Assembly: GCA_001600095.1 (NCBI GenBank)
Contig: BCIX01000002.1
Span: forward strand, 1,736,001-1,800,000
Origin: Bullera alba
Taxonomy: Eukaryota; Basidiomycota; Tremellomycetes; Tremellales; Bulleraceae
Length of the DNA: 64,000 bases
Direction of reading: 5' to 3'
In this document: piece after piece, positions 46,692 through 57,360 of the stretch
Position numbering within the stretch: position 1 is the stretch's first letter
How the letters are laid out: every line of letters begins with the position of its first letter
Position numbers and translations under genes: made by a program
Notes under the pieces: model-generated
The model's input: only the letters and a program-made list of their open reading frames with translations
Told to the model about the DNA's origin: nothing
The model's database searches: none

Positions 46692-48444
46692 CTACTGAGT
46701 CGCGCCCGCTCCAGCCTGAACCGTCTTGGCTGGCTGCTTGACATCCTCTACATGCACCGCGGCCCACTTGTCATCGATTGACAATTTACCTAGCACCGGC
46801 ACCAAGGCGGTTTCCGGATCTGTCGGTTTCGGCCTGGGCGGCTTGATCTCAATCATGAGGGAGATGATGGTGATGTATCCCGCCCACGCTGCGGTCTATG
46901 CATGTCAGCCACGCTACGTTGAACTTACTCACCGCAATGGACAGTGAGAAGCCGAGAACAGCGACCAGGAAGGACGGTGTAGGTCTGATTTGCGAGACGT
47001 GACAGAGGTAATTGACTTTGGCGATGCTCGCCCCTGGGATCTCTACCGCGGCGTCGGTCAGCTTCTCGAGCAGCTGTGTTGCACCTTGTAAGGGCAGATT
47101 GATCGACGAATTGGACTGCTGAAATTCGACAGTCGATTGGAGCAGTGATGCGTTGCCGAGAAAGATGTTCTGGGTTGATACACCAATGTCGGTCTTGATG
47201 ACCGATAGGTACGTCGTGAGGTAGTTAGTCAAGACGATGGGAAGGATTTGACTCGATTCGACCTGGTATACAGTCTCGTTGGACATTGTCTGTACGAGAA
47301 CCCATTTCAGATCGTCGGGCCACCAATACATGTCTATTGTCAGTGATGTACATCCAGGGGACTCACCTCGCATGAGCATATCGGACCACTCTGTGTGATC
47401 AGCCCCCACATAAGCCTCCCAGAGGGAGTACGTGGTGTTGCCAATAATCACTCCCGCTCCCTCTGCCCGTCCGCTGCCACTGTCAGTTACGAAACGAACT
47501 ATGCACCCACCTTTCCACTTGCTCAAGGTGCAGAGATATGGGATTGTACATGTTGTCCTTGTAAATGCCGGCGGCTTGAGTCCACCCGAAGATTGCCATA
47601 CTGAGCTCTTTGGCCAATAGTCCTAATGACGACTTGAGCGAGTCGACTCGACGGAAGGTAGTGCCCGCGTAAGAGGCGATTTGCTTGACGCGCATATCGG
47701 CTCCTCCTCGCGTCAGACTCCAGGTATAGGACGTGGAGGCGACCATGCTCCATGGCTCGGGACATAGAAGCGTCGACTGACATCAGCTCCGCCCACTGGT
47801 CTAGAACACTCACCTCTGTGGTGATCTCCAAACGAGGAACGTCGATCACGAGGCGGACTTACAGTCAGCGCAGCTCCAATCGTGGTCTTACTGAATGGCA
47901 CGGAACAGTCGTCCAGGGCGTAACCCTTGTACGGGACAGCCGACCTCAACCTCTCGGCAGTTGTGTTGTCCGTGCCTATGGCGATCTTCGGGAGGTACCG
48001 ATCCACCGTATAGGTGAATATACTGGTATTCGTCTCAAACACCGATCCAATGGGTAGCCTACATCGTCAGCGTATTGACCTGACTCAATACGCACAAGAC
48101 CGGATCGCAAAGGTCGCCAGGTTGGGGTTCCATCCAATTGGGTATCAAGGCGTCGAACCAGCGCGCATCGTCGGTCCTGTTGATGTTTTCGCTGAGGACC
48201 GATACAGTTTGATATCCCGCCGTGGCAGCTGTATCAGATCAGCATCGACTTTCGGACATATGACTTACCCGCCCAGAGTACTATGGCGACGAAAACCAGG
48301 AAGGCGATGAACACCGAGGTCAAGTGAAAAATTGGACCATAGGGGACCTTTGTCGATCAGCACGCCTCCATGACCTCCCGTTGTCCGACTCACCCTTCTC
48401 GATAGTGGATATTGAACCAGCTCGTTGGTCTTGGGCAGTCTCAT
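46692..48444 (-). CDS. Unknown two-transmembrane ectodomain protein
   Basis: I do not recognise the family. The product is 485 residues. One membrane helix near residues 27-45 (FIAFLVFVAIVLWA) and another near the C terminus (SFLVAVLGFSLSIATAAWAG, then YITIISLMI) enclose about 360 residues with several NxS/T sites and few cysteines. This suggests an outward or lumenal domain with both ends cytosolic. Nine exons: introns are 48348-48393, 48229-48268, 48059-48095, 47858-47891, 47777-47813, 47480-47510, 47334-47366 and 46896-46932. The 31-nt intron 47480-47510 is the shortest I found in the window. The frame is consistent throughout, so the gene is real. It lies 317 bp downstream of the exo-glucanase on the same strand. 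Confidence 0.75.
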
Positions 48445-48761
48445 CTTGCTGACGACGGGGCATGTAAGTGGGTTGAGTTCAGTATGGAGATGAGATGAAC
48501 ATGTGAGCAGTGGCTCTGCCATTATATAGCCTTGCCGCCACCATGCCTCGTTGAAGTTGTGTGTGTGTGTTCGGTCCATAATTCCCGCATCAGCCTCGAG
48601 GTCCTATGCGAGTAATGAGCTAGTGAGGCTGTGCCGAGCCATTTGGGCGAGGTACACCAAAGGATGCTCGTCATATTCAGCCTGCTGTCAGTGTTCAACG
48701 ACACCATGACACTCCCCATCAAACGATATTCTATACATCCCAAGCCCAAAATACTCATGAT
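48445..48761. other. Intergenic region
   Basis: This is 317 bp between the exo-glucanase stop and the next gene's ATG, both on the minus strand. A short TG repeat (48560-48569) is the only simple repeat seen. Confidence 0.5.
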
Positions 48762-51700
48762 CTATACTGTCGGTGGAGGCGTTGGTGAACTCGCGAGCCC
48801 TCGCTTCGCCGGCGACCCACTGCACAATGCGGTTGGCAGAGCGCTGATATCCGTCGCATTGTACTCGCTGCAGGATCAGCCATATTCCTGGAGGTCTAAC
48901 TCACTTTGGATAGCTACAACCTGCGACCTTGACCCAAGCTCCCACAGTATCCGCGTCGTTTGTCCAGCCATCGCCGACCATTGTGGCATTTGGAGGGTGA
49001 GCCGCAGTCGCAAGCACCACACGCGATCCCGTCTGGGTATACGTTGGAAAGAGGGCGACCTGGTTGGCGGTGAAGCTCGGACCTATTGATGCTGGAGGCC
49101 ATTGTGACACGTTGGCAATTTGAGCTGGGGAGATGGTTGGCGACGCTACGGCACCAGTGGCTGATCCTGGAAAGATACCCGCGAATTGGTTGCCGCCGAC
49201 CTTCATCTCTCGTCCGCAGAAACCACCGGCGTTTCTCGGGTCGGCTGGGATCCAGCCGTTCTGCCATCCTAATCTGTAATGCCAGAACGGACTTGGAGGG
49301 TAGCCCTTCTCGGTCGAGTTTCCGATTCGCCATGTCCAAAAGAACCAATTTTGCAGGGCGTCCATGTTCGACATCGAGTACTGCTTGATATCGTTCTTCA
49401 TCTCGTCATCCCAATTGAACCATTCTTCGTATTTATCACACGCGCCAGCTCCAAATGCGGTTTCGTATCCGGGAGTCGAGCCAACACCGGTGAGCCACTT
49501 GCCGCAGTCGTTGACGGCAAGCGACCATTCACCACCGACGACGATACCGAACGAGGTTTGAGAGTCGTTGGTGCCGCCACCCCAACCGCAAGCCGTGCGC
49601 GACTGACATCAGCGGTGAGCAAGAACAGTCACTCACGTTCCATTCCCAGGTGTTGTTGTTGGCACCACCGAATGCGAGGTACGGGTGCTGGTCGAGGGCG
49701 CTGTACATCAGCTCCAGTCCATACAATTGAACTTACACTCTATCCGCTCCGGCCAAAAACCCATCCCAGGCAGCGACGCCCTTGAACCCTTCGTGCAATG
49801 CGATGATGGGTCCGTTGCCTTTGCCATATCCAGTGATCCCTCGGATCAATTCGTATGCTTGGTAGTAACTGCGGGTCAGCTTGGTAGCGGCTGGGCGACT
49901 CACTAAGCGGCAACGGCGTCTCTGCCGACGATGTCGACCTGGATCTCATTGACAAGACTCATCCTAAAAGTCAGCACTGCTAAGTAGACTTTGTACTCAC
50001 ATTGGTACGACCTCTTTGATTCCCGGTTGCGAGATGAACTCTGCCAAACTCCTCAATTGCTCGAGATGTCTCTGAGCGTTGGCGATGCCCATTACGCCGT
50101 ACATGAAGTTGACTGAGCCTCCCTTTCCCGAGTGGTTCCAGCCGTTTTGCGAGCCTGGCCATCAGCTCAGAGAGAAGGGATTTGACTCACCAGGCAGCGC
50201 GTGGAAGTCGAGCAGGATTCGCAGTCCATACTTTCGAGCCCAACCGATCGCCTTGACAAAGTAGCTGCTTGTCAGTCCAATTTCTCGGTAGAGTTACTCA
50301 CTTCCATGAGACTTTTGGCAGGTATGGCTCGTCCTCAAATGTTTCGATGGCCCAGTATCCAATGGGAATTCTGCCGGTCAGTAAAACAAAAGCTATATCG
50401 ACTCACCTGACCCAGTTCAGACCAGCTGAAGCGATTTCCATAAAGTCCATCTCGGTCTACAGCGATCAGCGAGTGCTCTCCGCGGAGCGACTGCCAGGAT
50501 ACTCACAATGAACGTCTTGTAGTGCTCCTCCATCTTGACGGCAAGATCCGCACCCATGGCTTGTGAGAGAGTGTACTCGTCCTGCGCGCGGGGCGTGGTG
50601 TCTTGATACTGCTCATACAGGCCCGGTACGATGAAAGGCTCCGTGACGAGCCAGCCGCCCAGATTCACACCTCGTACAATATGTTGACCCCATACCCATT
50701 CTTCCAGGAGACTCGGCGAATATTGTTGTGCCCGGCCAGATATCTAAGGGTCAGCCGTCGTCCTTGCCTTCCTGTACTCACGGAATAAGGCTTCTCTGGG
50801 TCCTGTGCCCAGGTTCCGCCCAACCAGTTGATATATGTAAACGAGACACCCTCGTCGGTGGTCACTGTGCTGCCGTTCCTGCCGTTCGCGGCTGCGGCAA
50901 AGGTGGTATCGGTGCTGCCAGTCGTCTGAGGAGTTGGAGACCTAGACGACGACTTGTTATTGGAGACACCAACGGCGACTCCTACGGCAACGGCGGCGAC
51001 TAGCACAATTGCCAAGGGAAGACCAAAGAAGAGCCAGCGTCGTTTTGTTGGGTTTGTCGGCACACATCCCCTGGGCTCTTTGTACTTCTCCGCACTGGCC
51101 ATCCTGGATCGTTGTGATCTTACACTTCTAGCACCTGAAGCGTTACGGGAACCAGTTGCTGGGTTCCGGGGTAAACTATTTGGGTTGAGATACCTGTCTG
51201 AAGCGTACTGGTTTCTGCCAAACTGATCTCCCAATGGAGCCTTCTCGTCCAGTTCGAGTCCAGGCGAGTCTACCGACGGAGAGTTTACGATTGGCGTGTG
51301 GTTCGGGTCTGGCAAGCTGGCATAAGTATCGAACTGCTCGAGATAATCGTGTGTTGGCGAACTCGTGAGGGAATGCTACAACGAGTTGCATCGTCAGTAC
51401 GAGTGCACCATTCAACGTTTAACGTTCAGCGTTGAAAGGGTGTGGGCGGTGGAACAACAATGCGGGCCGAGACATGTGTGTTGAGCGATGCGATCTATTC
51501 TTCGCGGAACCCCATCCTCCGCCGAGCGGAGCTTGTTGCACACTCTGGCTCGCTTCACGGCTCCCATCACATGCCTGCTTGGAAGAGAAAGGTCACTCAC
51601 GTCGAAACCTCTCATTCCCAGTCCTAGCCCGTCGACATCGTCCCTTCCGCCTCTGCCTGCACGGCCCCCTCTCCCGCCCTTGAGGATGGACTTTGGCGTC

Positions 51701-51852
51701 TGCCCCTCGGACACGCTTCGATACGCATTGTGCTCTGCCGATACTGGATCCGGTGTCCTAGGCGAGGATGGAAAATATGCTGTGTCGGGAGAGCGGATGA
51801 TCGGCGAAGAAATTGCGATTGGTCCTAGAGGCGGTGGTGCTTTCTTTGGCAT
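48762..51852 (-). CDS. Membrane-anchored exo-1,3-beta-glucanase (GH5)
   Basis: This GH5 glucan 1,3-beta-glucosidase trims cell-wall beta-1,3-glucan. The layout is type II membrane: a cytosolic Ser/Pro-rich tail, one anchor (FFGLPLAIVLVAAVAVGVAV), a Ser/Thr linker, then the catalytic barrel. Active-site marks are GVNLGGWLVTEPFI, NWVRIPIGYWA, ILLDFHALPGSQNG, VNE (acid/base Glu) and GEWS (nucleophile Glu), then WTWRIG. A C-terminal extension of about 140 residues (from WQNGWIPADPRNAGGFCG) goes beyond the barrel. There are many short introns; the first, 51376-51600 (225 nt), is the longest found in the window. The start is the ATG at 51852 (MPKKAPPPLG). It is followed upstream, 822 bp away, by GH72 on the same strand. 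Confidence 0.93.
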
Positions 51853-52150
51853 CTTGAGTCAAGCTATGTTGAGCGGGACAGCTCCTTGTTTCACAGCTAC
51901 AAGAACGCACAGGTATTACCAGTTGGTAAAAGGAATGCATGGGTTGTGCACAACTTGTAAGAAGCGTCCTGGCAGCTCCTGGCAGCAACGTGCGACGTGC
52001 CAGTCTCCCCGACGCGTCTTACGATGAGACCGAGCAAGAAGTTGTCAACATCAGCTCCGAGATTAGCGTGCGCCGCCACATCTTTAAGCAAGACACATGG
52101 TTGTCCCATGGGATGGGGTGGACCGGGCGTTGGCGCGTGAGGCCGCGTGA

Positions 52151-52177
52151 GGTTTGGAGAGGTTTGGCCTGGTTTGG
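52151..52177. repeat. Three GGTTTGG copies with 10-bp period
   Basis: GGTTTGG starts at 52151, 52161 and 52171, exactly one helical turn apart, in the upstream region of the exo-glucanase gene. Confidence 0.85.
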
Positions 52178-52347
52178 CACGTCAAGATAAGAGTGATCCG
52201 AGGAACCGAGGAACCGTGGGAAACGCCACCAACCTGGCGCCGAGTTCCTCGCGAACAACCATCGATCTCCGCTTGTTTGCGTGTCGCGTGCTTAGCAGTG
52301 CTTAGTATGGCAGTCTGGCAGAGTATGCCTATAGCTAGCTATAGCTG

Positions 52348-52369
52348 CTGGCTAGCTACTGGCTAGCTA
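52348..52369. repeat. 11-bp perfect tandem repeat
   Basis: CTGGCTAGCTA occurs twice head to tail and is followed by more GCTAGCTA-like sequence upstream (52330-52345). Confidence 0.85.
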
Positions 52370-52673
52370 CATAGGGTGTCTCGAGTTTCAGGTTCATCCA
52401 TGACTCATGCTTATCCCTGCTTATCCAGGTCCTCTTATGCTACAGACGGCGCTGCTGCGCGTAAATCGCACCGAAAGACTCGGCACGGTTATATACGGAG
52501 ACTGCACTGCACTGGCACATAGCAGACGCATGAAACGCCTGCTCCACTGGTATTATAGTCCATATCACCACACACTATACTCATCACAGTAGTCGTCACG
52601 CTCAATCACAAACCTAATGTCCTTTATGCTGTTGGAACTTGTAACACTTCTGACTTGACACGAGAGCCGCTCC

Positions 52674-54791
52674 TCACAACACCATCGCTCCACCAAGTGC
52701 CACGCACACGACGCTGAAGACTGCGGTTCCGGCGCCTATCAGCCAGCCGCAACCGACGATGGTGTTGCTCTGAGCGGCACCAGTGTTGTTGGCCGACTGG
52801 GATGGATTACTTGAAGCACCGCCGCCGCCGCCGCTACCGGTATTCGAAGGAGTCGCCGATGATACGGTTGGCGTGAATACACCTCCGGAGGGACCGGCAG
52901 CGAGACATGACTGCGCAGCCGTAGAGGCATCCTGTGCAGTGTTTGGTCCTGTAGTTGTCAGTCTTGCACAATTTCATCGACTTTCGACTCACTGTTCTCC
53001 GAAAGCGACGCATTTCCGTTGAAATCGCAACTCGACTGGAGTGGGTTGATGTTAAAGTACGCGGACATGGCGTAACTGAGCTTGATGGCGGGAGAGCACA
53101 TGGCCAATTGTCCGTATTCACCAGACGTGCCGTTGCCAGCGATAGCGGCGCACGATGCGTTGCCCTGGCCAAGGAGCGAACACGCGTAGCTAATACGGTC
53201 AGCGGTGTCTGGCTTTGAGCTCTCACTTGATCAATTCTCCCACAATGACTGGCTGGTTGGCCGAGGCCTGTCTGACTCGACAACCAAAGGCGTTCTCGTT
53301 GATACAGTTGCAAACCGCTTCGTTGGGAGTGGGCGGTAGAGTGGTCGAAGCGAAGAAGTTTGCATCCTCCTCCGGGCACTGAGTGGTCTGCTGCGACTGC
53401 GTGGATTGAGCGGGACTGTTGGGCCCGTTGGTCGAATTGTAGTACGCGGCGAGACGATCAAAGTCACCGGAAGTCTCGACTCTGAGTTTGTCAGTGTGAT
53501 TCTTACTGAGATTACTCACTGTTGACCGTCGGCAGAAAATGTAACCATTCCGTAGCCATCCTGCGTTGGGAAGTAGCTGAATGCCATACCACCGGAAAAG
53601 ACATCGGAGACCGGGGCGGAGAACAAGACTGGGACCTCGTTCCAGACTCGAGGGGGCTGGAAGATACAACCATACTCTGACATGTAGGTCGCGACTGGAA
53701 TATTTCGGAAACCTTCGGTTATGCTCTGCCATCCGGATGCCGCGTAGGAAGAGTTGCCACACCACTCGTAGTTGTTGAGACCTGGCGACGATTAGCAATC
53801 GTCAAGTTCCGCTCAGCTCACCATATAGATCAACAACAATGGCCTCTTCTCCACATGTGAGATACTCGGCCATAGTGTCTCTGAAATCGGCATCTCCGTC
53901 CACAGCCGAGTATCCCACCAAAGCCGATGACCCCTTGGCAGCGAGGTACGACTTGATATCTCTAGCGGCGGCCTTGACGAATGCTACAGTCCGTCAGTAA
54001 CGCACGCATTCAATACACAATCTACTCACGTGCCGCACCAGTGTTGGAAGCCACGTTGACAACTTCATTACCGATGTTGAACCCGAGAATGTTGTCGTAC
54101 TGCCATTATAAGCGATGTGCTTGGCAGTTGAAACACTAAATAACTCACCTGCAAGAAGGAATCGATGGTCTTGGTATATTCGTTGAGAAGGTTGGTGCTC
54201 CATGAAGGACTACTCCTGTCTATACTGCCGTTGAGGGGAAGTGACACGTCCAGCCTGCATGTTAGCGCTGGTCATGCAATGAGTGGACTCACAAAACGTA
54301 GATACCGGCCTGGTCGAACATGTTCATACATTCCGTGTGATCCAAACTCGAGTTGACGCTGTAGACTCTGACAGCATTGACACCGAGCTGACGCAGGTAC
54401 GGCAGGTCTCGAGTACAGTTTGCGGGTACCGAAAGGGGGTCCGAGAACGTCGAGCTAAATTGCGAGTCAACATATAGCGCGGGGTCCTGTCGTGATGTTC
54501 CACCCACGGTTCCGGGAAGCCACCACTGAGCCTTGTCAGTAGAAATCCTTGGTCTAGATCAGCGACTACTCACTTTGCCTCATTTGCAGCAGTGCTCTCC
54601 GCTAGTTGACCTTGAGGCTGGTATGCGACTCCCTAATCGGTCAGCGCTGTGGCAAGGCCACGCGACATACCTTTAGGTAAAATCTCTCGCCCTGGGGGTT
54701 GTACAAGTACTTTCCAGCCCTCGTGATATTGGGCAAAGCCGCCGTTAGGGACAGGAGCGACAGCGATAGCGCCGCGATTGAGAGTCTCATG
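52674..54791 (-). CDS. GH72 1,3-beta-glucanosyltransferase with X8 domain (GAS/GEL)
   Basis: This GPI-anchored enzyme cuts and re-joins beta-1,3-glucan chains to lengthen them in the wall. A signal peptide (MRLSIAALSLSLLSLTAAL) opens the protein. The GH72 domain shows FYLKGVAYQPQG, CTRDLPYLRQLGVNAVRVY, GFNIGNEV (acid/base Glu) and YMSEYGC (nucleophile Glu). An X8/CBM43-type cysteine domain follows (CPEEDANFF, CNCINENAFGC, YACSLLGQGNASC, SSCDFNGNASL). A Gly/Ser stalk and a hydrophobic C terminus with a likely GPI site (NNTGAAQSN) close it. The start is the ATG at 54791. Short introns, about nine, interrupt it. With FKS1 and the exo-glucanase, it makes the window rich in glucan genes. Confidence 0.95.
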
Positions 54792-55549
54792 GCGATGATG
54801 AGGTGATGAAGTAGGGGAAGTGGAAAAGATGAGGCGACCTCGCCGTGTATAAAAGGTCTGACGGTCTGCCGTTTGGAACACGGGCTGGTTGTCCGGTGGT
54901 TGTACCGTAATTAGATATTAGGCGCCCAAGTCGATCGGTTTACTTTGGGCAGCGTTGGTTGTGAGTGTCCCGTTCCGTTCCAGTGGCCCCGGGGAACTTT
55001 GGAAAGATGCACGCTGATGCACGGGTATATAGCAGCAAGAGGAGCGATGATGTTGAATTGGCAGGATTGATGATGGCAGGTGGCAGCCTGTTACGCCGGT
55101 CCTCGCTGGTCTTACGATCGGTTACGGACTGTTACGAACGAGGCGGTGTCTCCGTGTTTCCCTTATTAGCCAACTTTAATTTACCCCGAAAAGGCGCAAG
55201 AGCCGAGCGGCCGAGAGAACAGCTCTGAACAGCTTTACTCTTACCTACGGTACTGTAGGGTACTGTACCAGCTGCTCGTGATAAGTTACCCGCACGACCC
55301 ATGTCCCGCATCGTCCCGCGTCCCTGGATCCGCAACGTTCAACATGCTCATCATCAACTGCCAGTAAGCGTCAACTCGGTGCGGCTAGCGCTGCTTGTGT
55401 CAAGAAGATGATCGATGATAGCCGGACAGCGCCCTTAGGCAGCCTCAGGCCCCAGAGTGTCAGAGGCTGCATAGACAAGCAGAGATTGACAGAAACAGCA
55501 GAGCCTCATCGACACCGCTCGAGACAATCGATTACAACCTGAGCTGCTA
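54792..55549. promoter_or_regulatory. GH72 upstream region
   Basis: This 758-bp region holds the GH72 promoter and the 3' end of the epoxide hydrolase gene. It contains the decamer duplication 55249-55267. No gene is seen. Confidence 0.5.
55249..55267. repeat. Duplicated GGTACTGTA with 10-bp period
   Basis: GGTACTGTA occurs at 55249-55257 and 55259-55267. The 22-bp block containing it matches that at 30662-30683 except for two C/T changes. Confidence 0.85.
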
Positions 55550-56940
55550 CTACAACCTCGCCTTCTCTGGCTGGCCCCAAGCGACCTTGATAAAGTCCTC
55601 GATATCCGATAGCATGTCCGCGGGTCTCTCAAGTGCAGCAAAGTGTCCGCCCTGGATGCGAAGTCTGATCAGCAAGCTGATCAAATCATCTCGGTAAGAT
55701 CTGATCAAACTCACCGCTTCGTGCACCTTCGACCACACCAGGTTGCCGGTCGTGGCGACCCACTCGGGTTTCACCTTGTTGATCTCCTTTGGATACTTCG
55801 AGTATCCGAGTGGTTTGGATATCCAGGGATAATCACCGCCGCCCTTACCCCGCAAGCCGCCCATAGCCTACCTTGTCAGCAAGATCCGCAGCAGTATTTT
55901 GCTCACATATCGATAATAATAGATCGACGAAGGGTACGTGTCGGTCAACCAGTACAGAGTGACGAAAGTGAGGATCTCTTCGAGGAGCTCTGGACCATAA
56001 GGCCTTCCTGCCATGTACTTTTCTCCAGTCCTGCGATTCAGCAGGATCCTCACGATACTACTACTCACCAGCAGAGTAGGGACAGTGGGTTGCATCCTAC
56101 AACCATGCCGATAGTCGCCGGCTTTGTGGCCTGCTCAAGAGCGTAACCATACATCTGGAAGCTATCGAGGAATTGGGTGGGTGAAGGTGGTGCTTTGGCC
56201 TCTGGATCTGACATGACCTTGAAGTTGAGGTGTACCACTTCGGGTCAGCCCCGCGCCTCAGCATGATACACACCTTTACATGCATCGTGTTGTGCTGCAA
56301 GCTCTTGACTGACCATGCTGCCGATATCACCGCCTTGAGCGGCATAGGATTCAAACCCAAGGCCAAGCATCAATTCGTTGAAAAGATACGCCGTGTCCTT
56401 GACGCTAAACTCTCTGTCGAGCGGAGGTGGAGACGAGTACGCCCAGCCTGGAAGGGATGGTACGATAAAGTGGAATCTGCGATGAGCTCCAATTTCAATT
56501 GCGACTTACGGAAGGTCATCCTCGCTCCACTTCTGCTTTACCAGTTCGAACATTGGGAGAAACTCGAGAAAGCTGCCCGGCCATCCGTGTGATAGAATCA
56601 CCGGCACGGCATCCTTCTTCTTGGAGATCAGGCCTAGGAGGTGAATCTTGTATTCCAACCCATCGTGATTTTTCACCGTTGCGATCCATTGCGAGATGGC
56701 ATTGATACGGTCGACCTGCTTCTGCCAGTCAAATTCCTCGGTCCACGTCTTCCTGGCCTCAATCACCCAGTCCCGGCTGACACCAAAGTGCGGTTTCGTC
56801 TGGGTGTTCTCAAACGTGCTCTTCGGCACTCGCGTAAGCTTGAGCAGGGCTTTCAGGTCGTCGAGCTCGGCCTTGGGCGTATTGATAGTGAAGGGCTCCA
56901 GCGAGATGGTGGCTTTGTTCGGGAACGTGTCATAAGTCAT
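55550..56940 (-). CDS. Epoxide hydrolase (microsomal type)
   Basis: This alpha/beta-hydrolase opens epoxides to diols. The N-terminal EHN region precedes HGWPGS (oxyanion), QGGDIGS (nucleophile Asp) and GGHFAALERP (catalytic His); the lid segment includes MAGRPYGPELLEEI. Two lid tyrosines are likely in the YWLTDTYPSSIYYYRY stretch. Six exons with introns 56477-56509, 56238-56273, 56031-56068, 55868-55906 and 55652-55714 give 393 residues, as expected. No signal or membrane anchor is seen, unlike mammalian microsomal enzymes. The role is probably detoxification or metabolite processing. Confidence 0.92.
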
Positions 56941-57360
56941 TGCGGTGTGAGTTGTTGTGGGTGATACTTCACAAAACCAATCGAGGTTGAAGTAGTCCCC
57001 AGAACTCCAGCTTGCTACTGCAGCGTCGTCCTCTGACGTCGTGCTTATACCAGGGCTCCGCTATAGCCGTAACCCGACCCGGGGCCGGACCCAGGGCCGC
57101 GCTGGGGGCCGGACGGACGCCGGATATTGCCGAAGGCACTTCGGCCCTGGGGCGCTGGGTGCTGGCCCTGGCTGGCCCGCCCTCATCAGGAGACCGCGAC
57201 AGTCTGTGTTGATCATCGATCATGCATCATGTCTCGCCTGAATCGCTAGACACAGAGCGCGATTGCATAGAATTTCTTCTTCGCTGCCCGCTGATGGCAA
57301 TCACTGTATGTATGGGATTCGCAAGATCCTGTAGCGAAATCCCCATCCGCGCAAAGAGAC
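56941..57360. promoter_or_regulatory. GC-rich upstream region of the epoxide hydrolase gene
   Basis: Bases 57070-57185 are very GC-rich, with GGGGCCGGAC at 57081 and 57105 and a perfect hairpin GCCGAAG-GCA-CTTCGGC at 57129-57145. No gene is seen. Confidence 0.5.

Larger units (their letters stand above)
51853..52673. promoter_or_regulatory. Exo-glucanase promoter region with short repeats
   Basis: This 821-bp region carries GGTTTGG three times with 10-bp spacing (52151, 52161, 52171). GAGGAACC is doubled near 52199-52214. A perfect 11-bp tandem CTGGCTAGCTA lies at 52348-52369. Several CTTATC sites occur near 52412-52425. No gene is seen. Confidence 0.5.
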
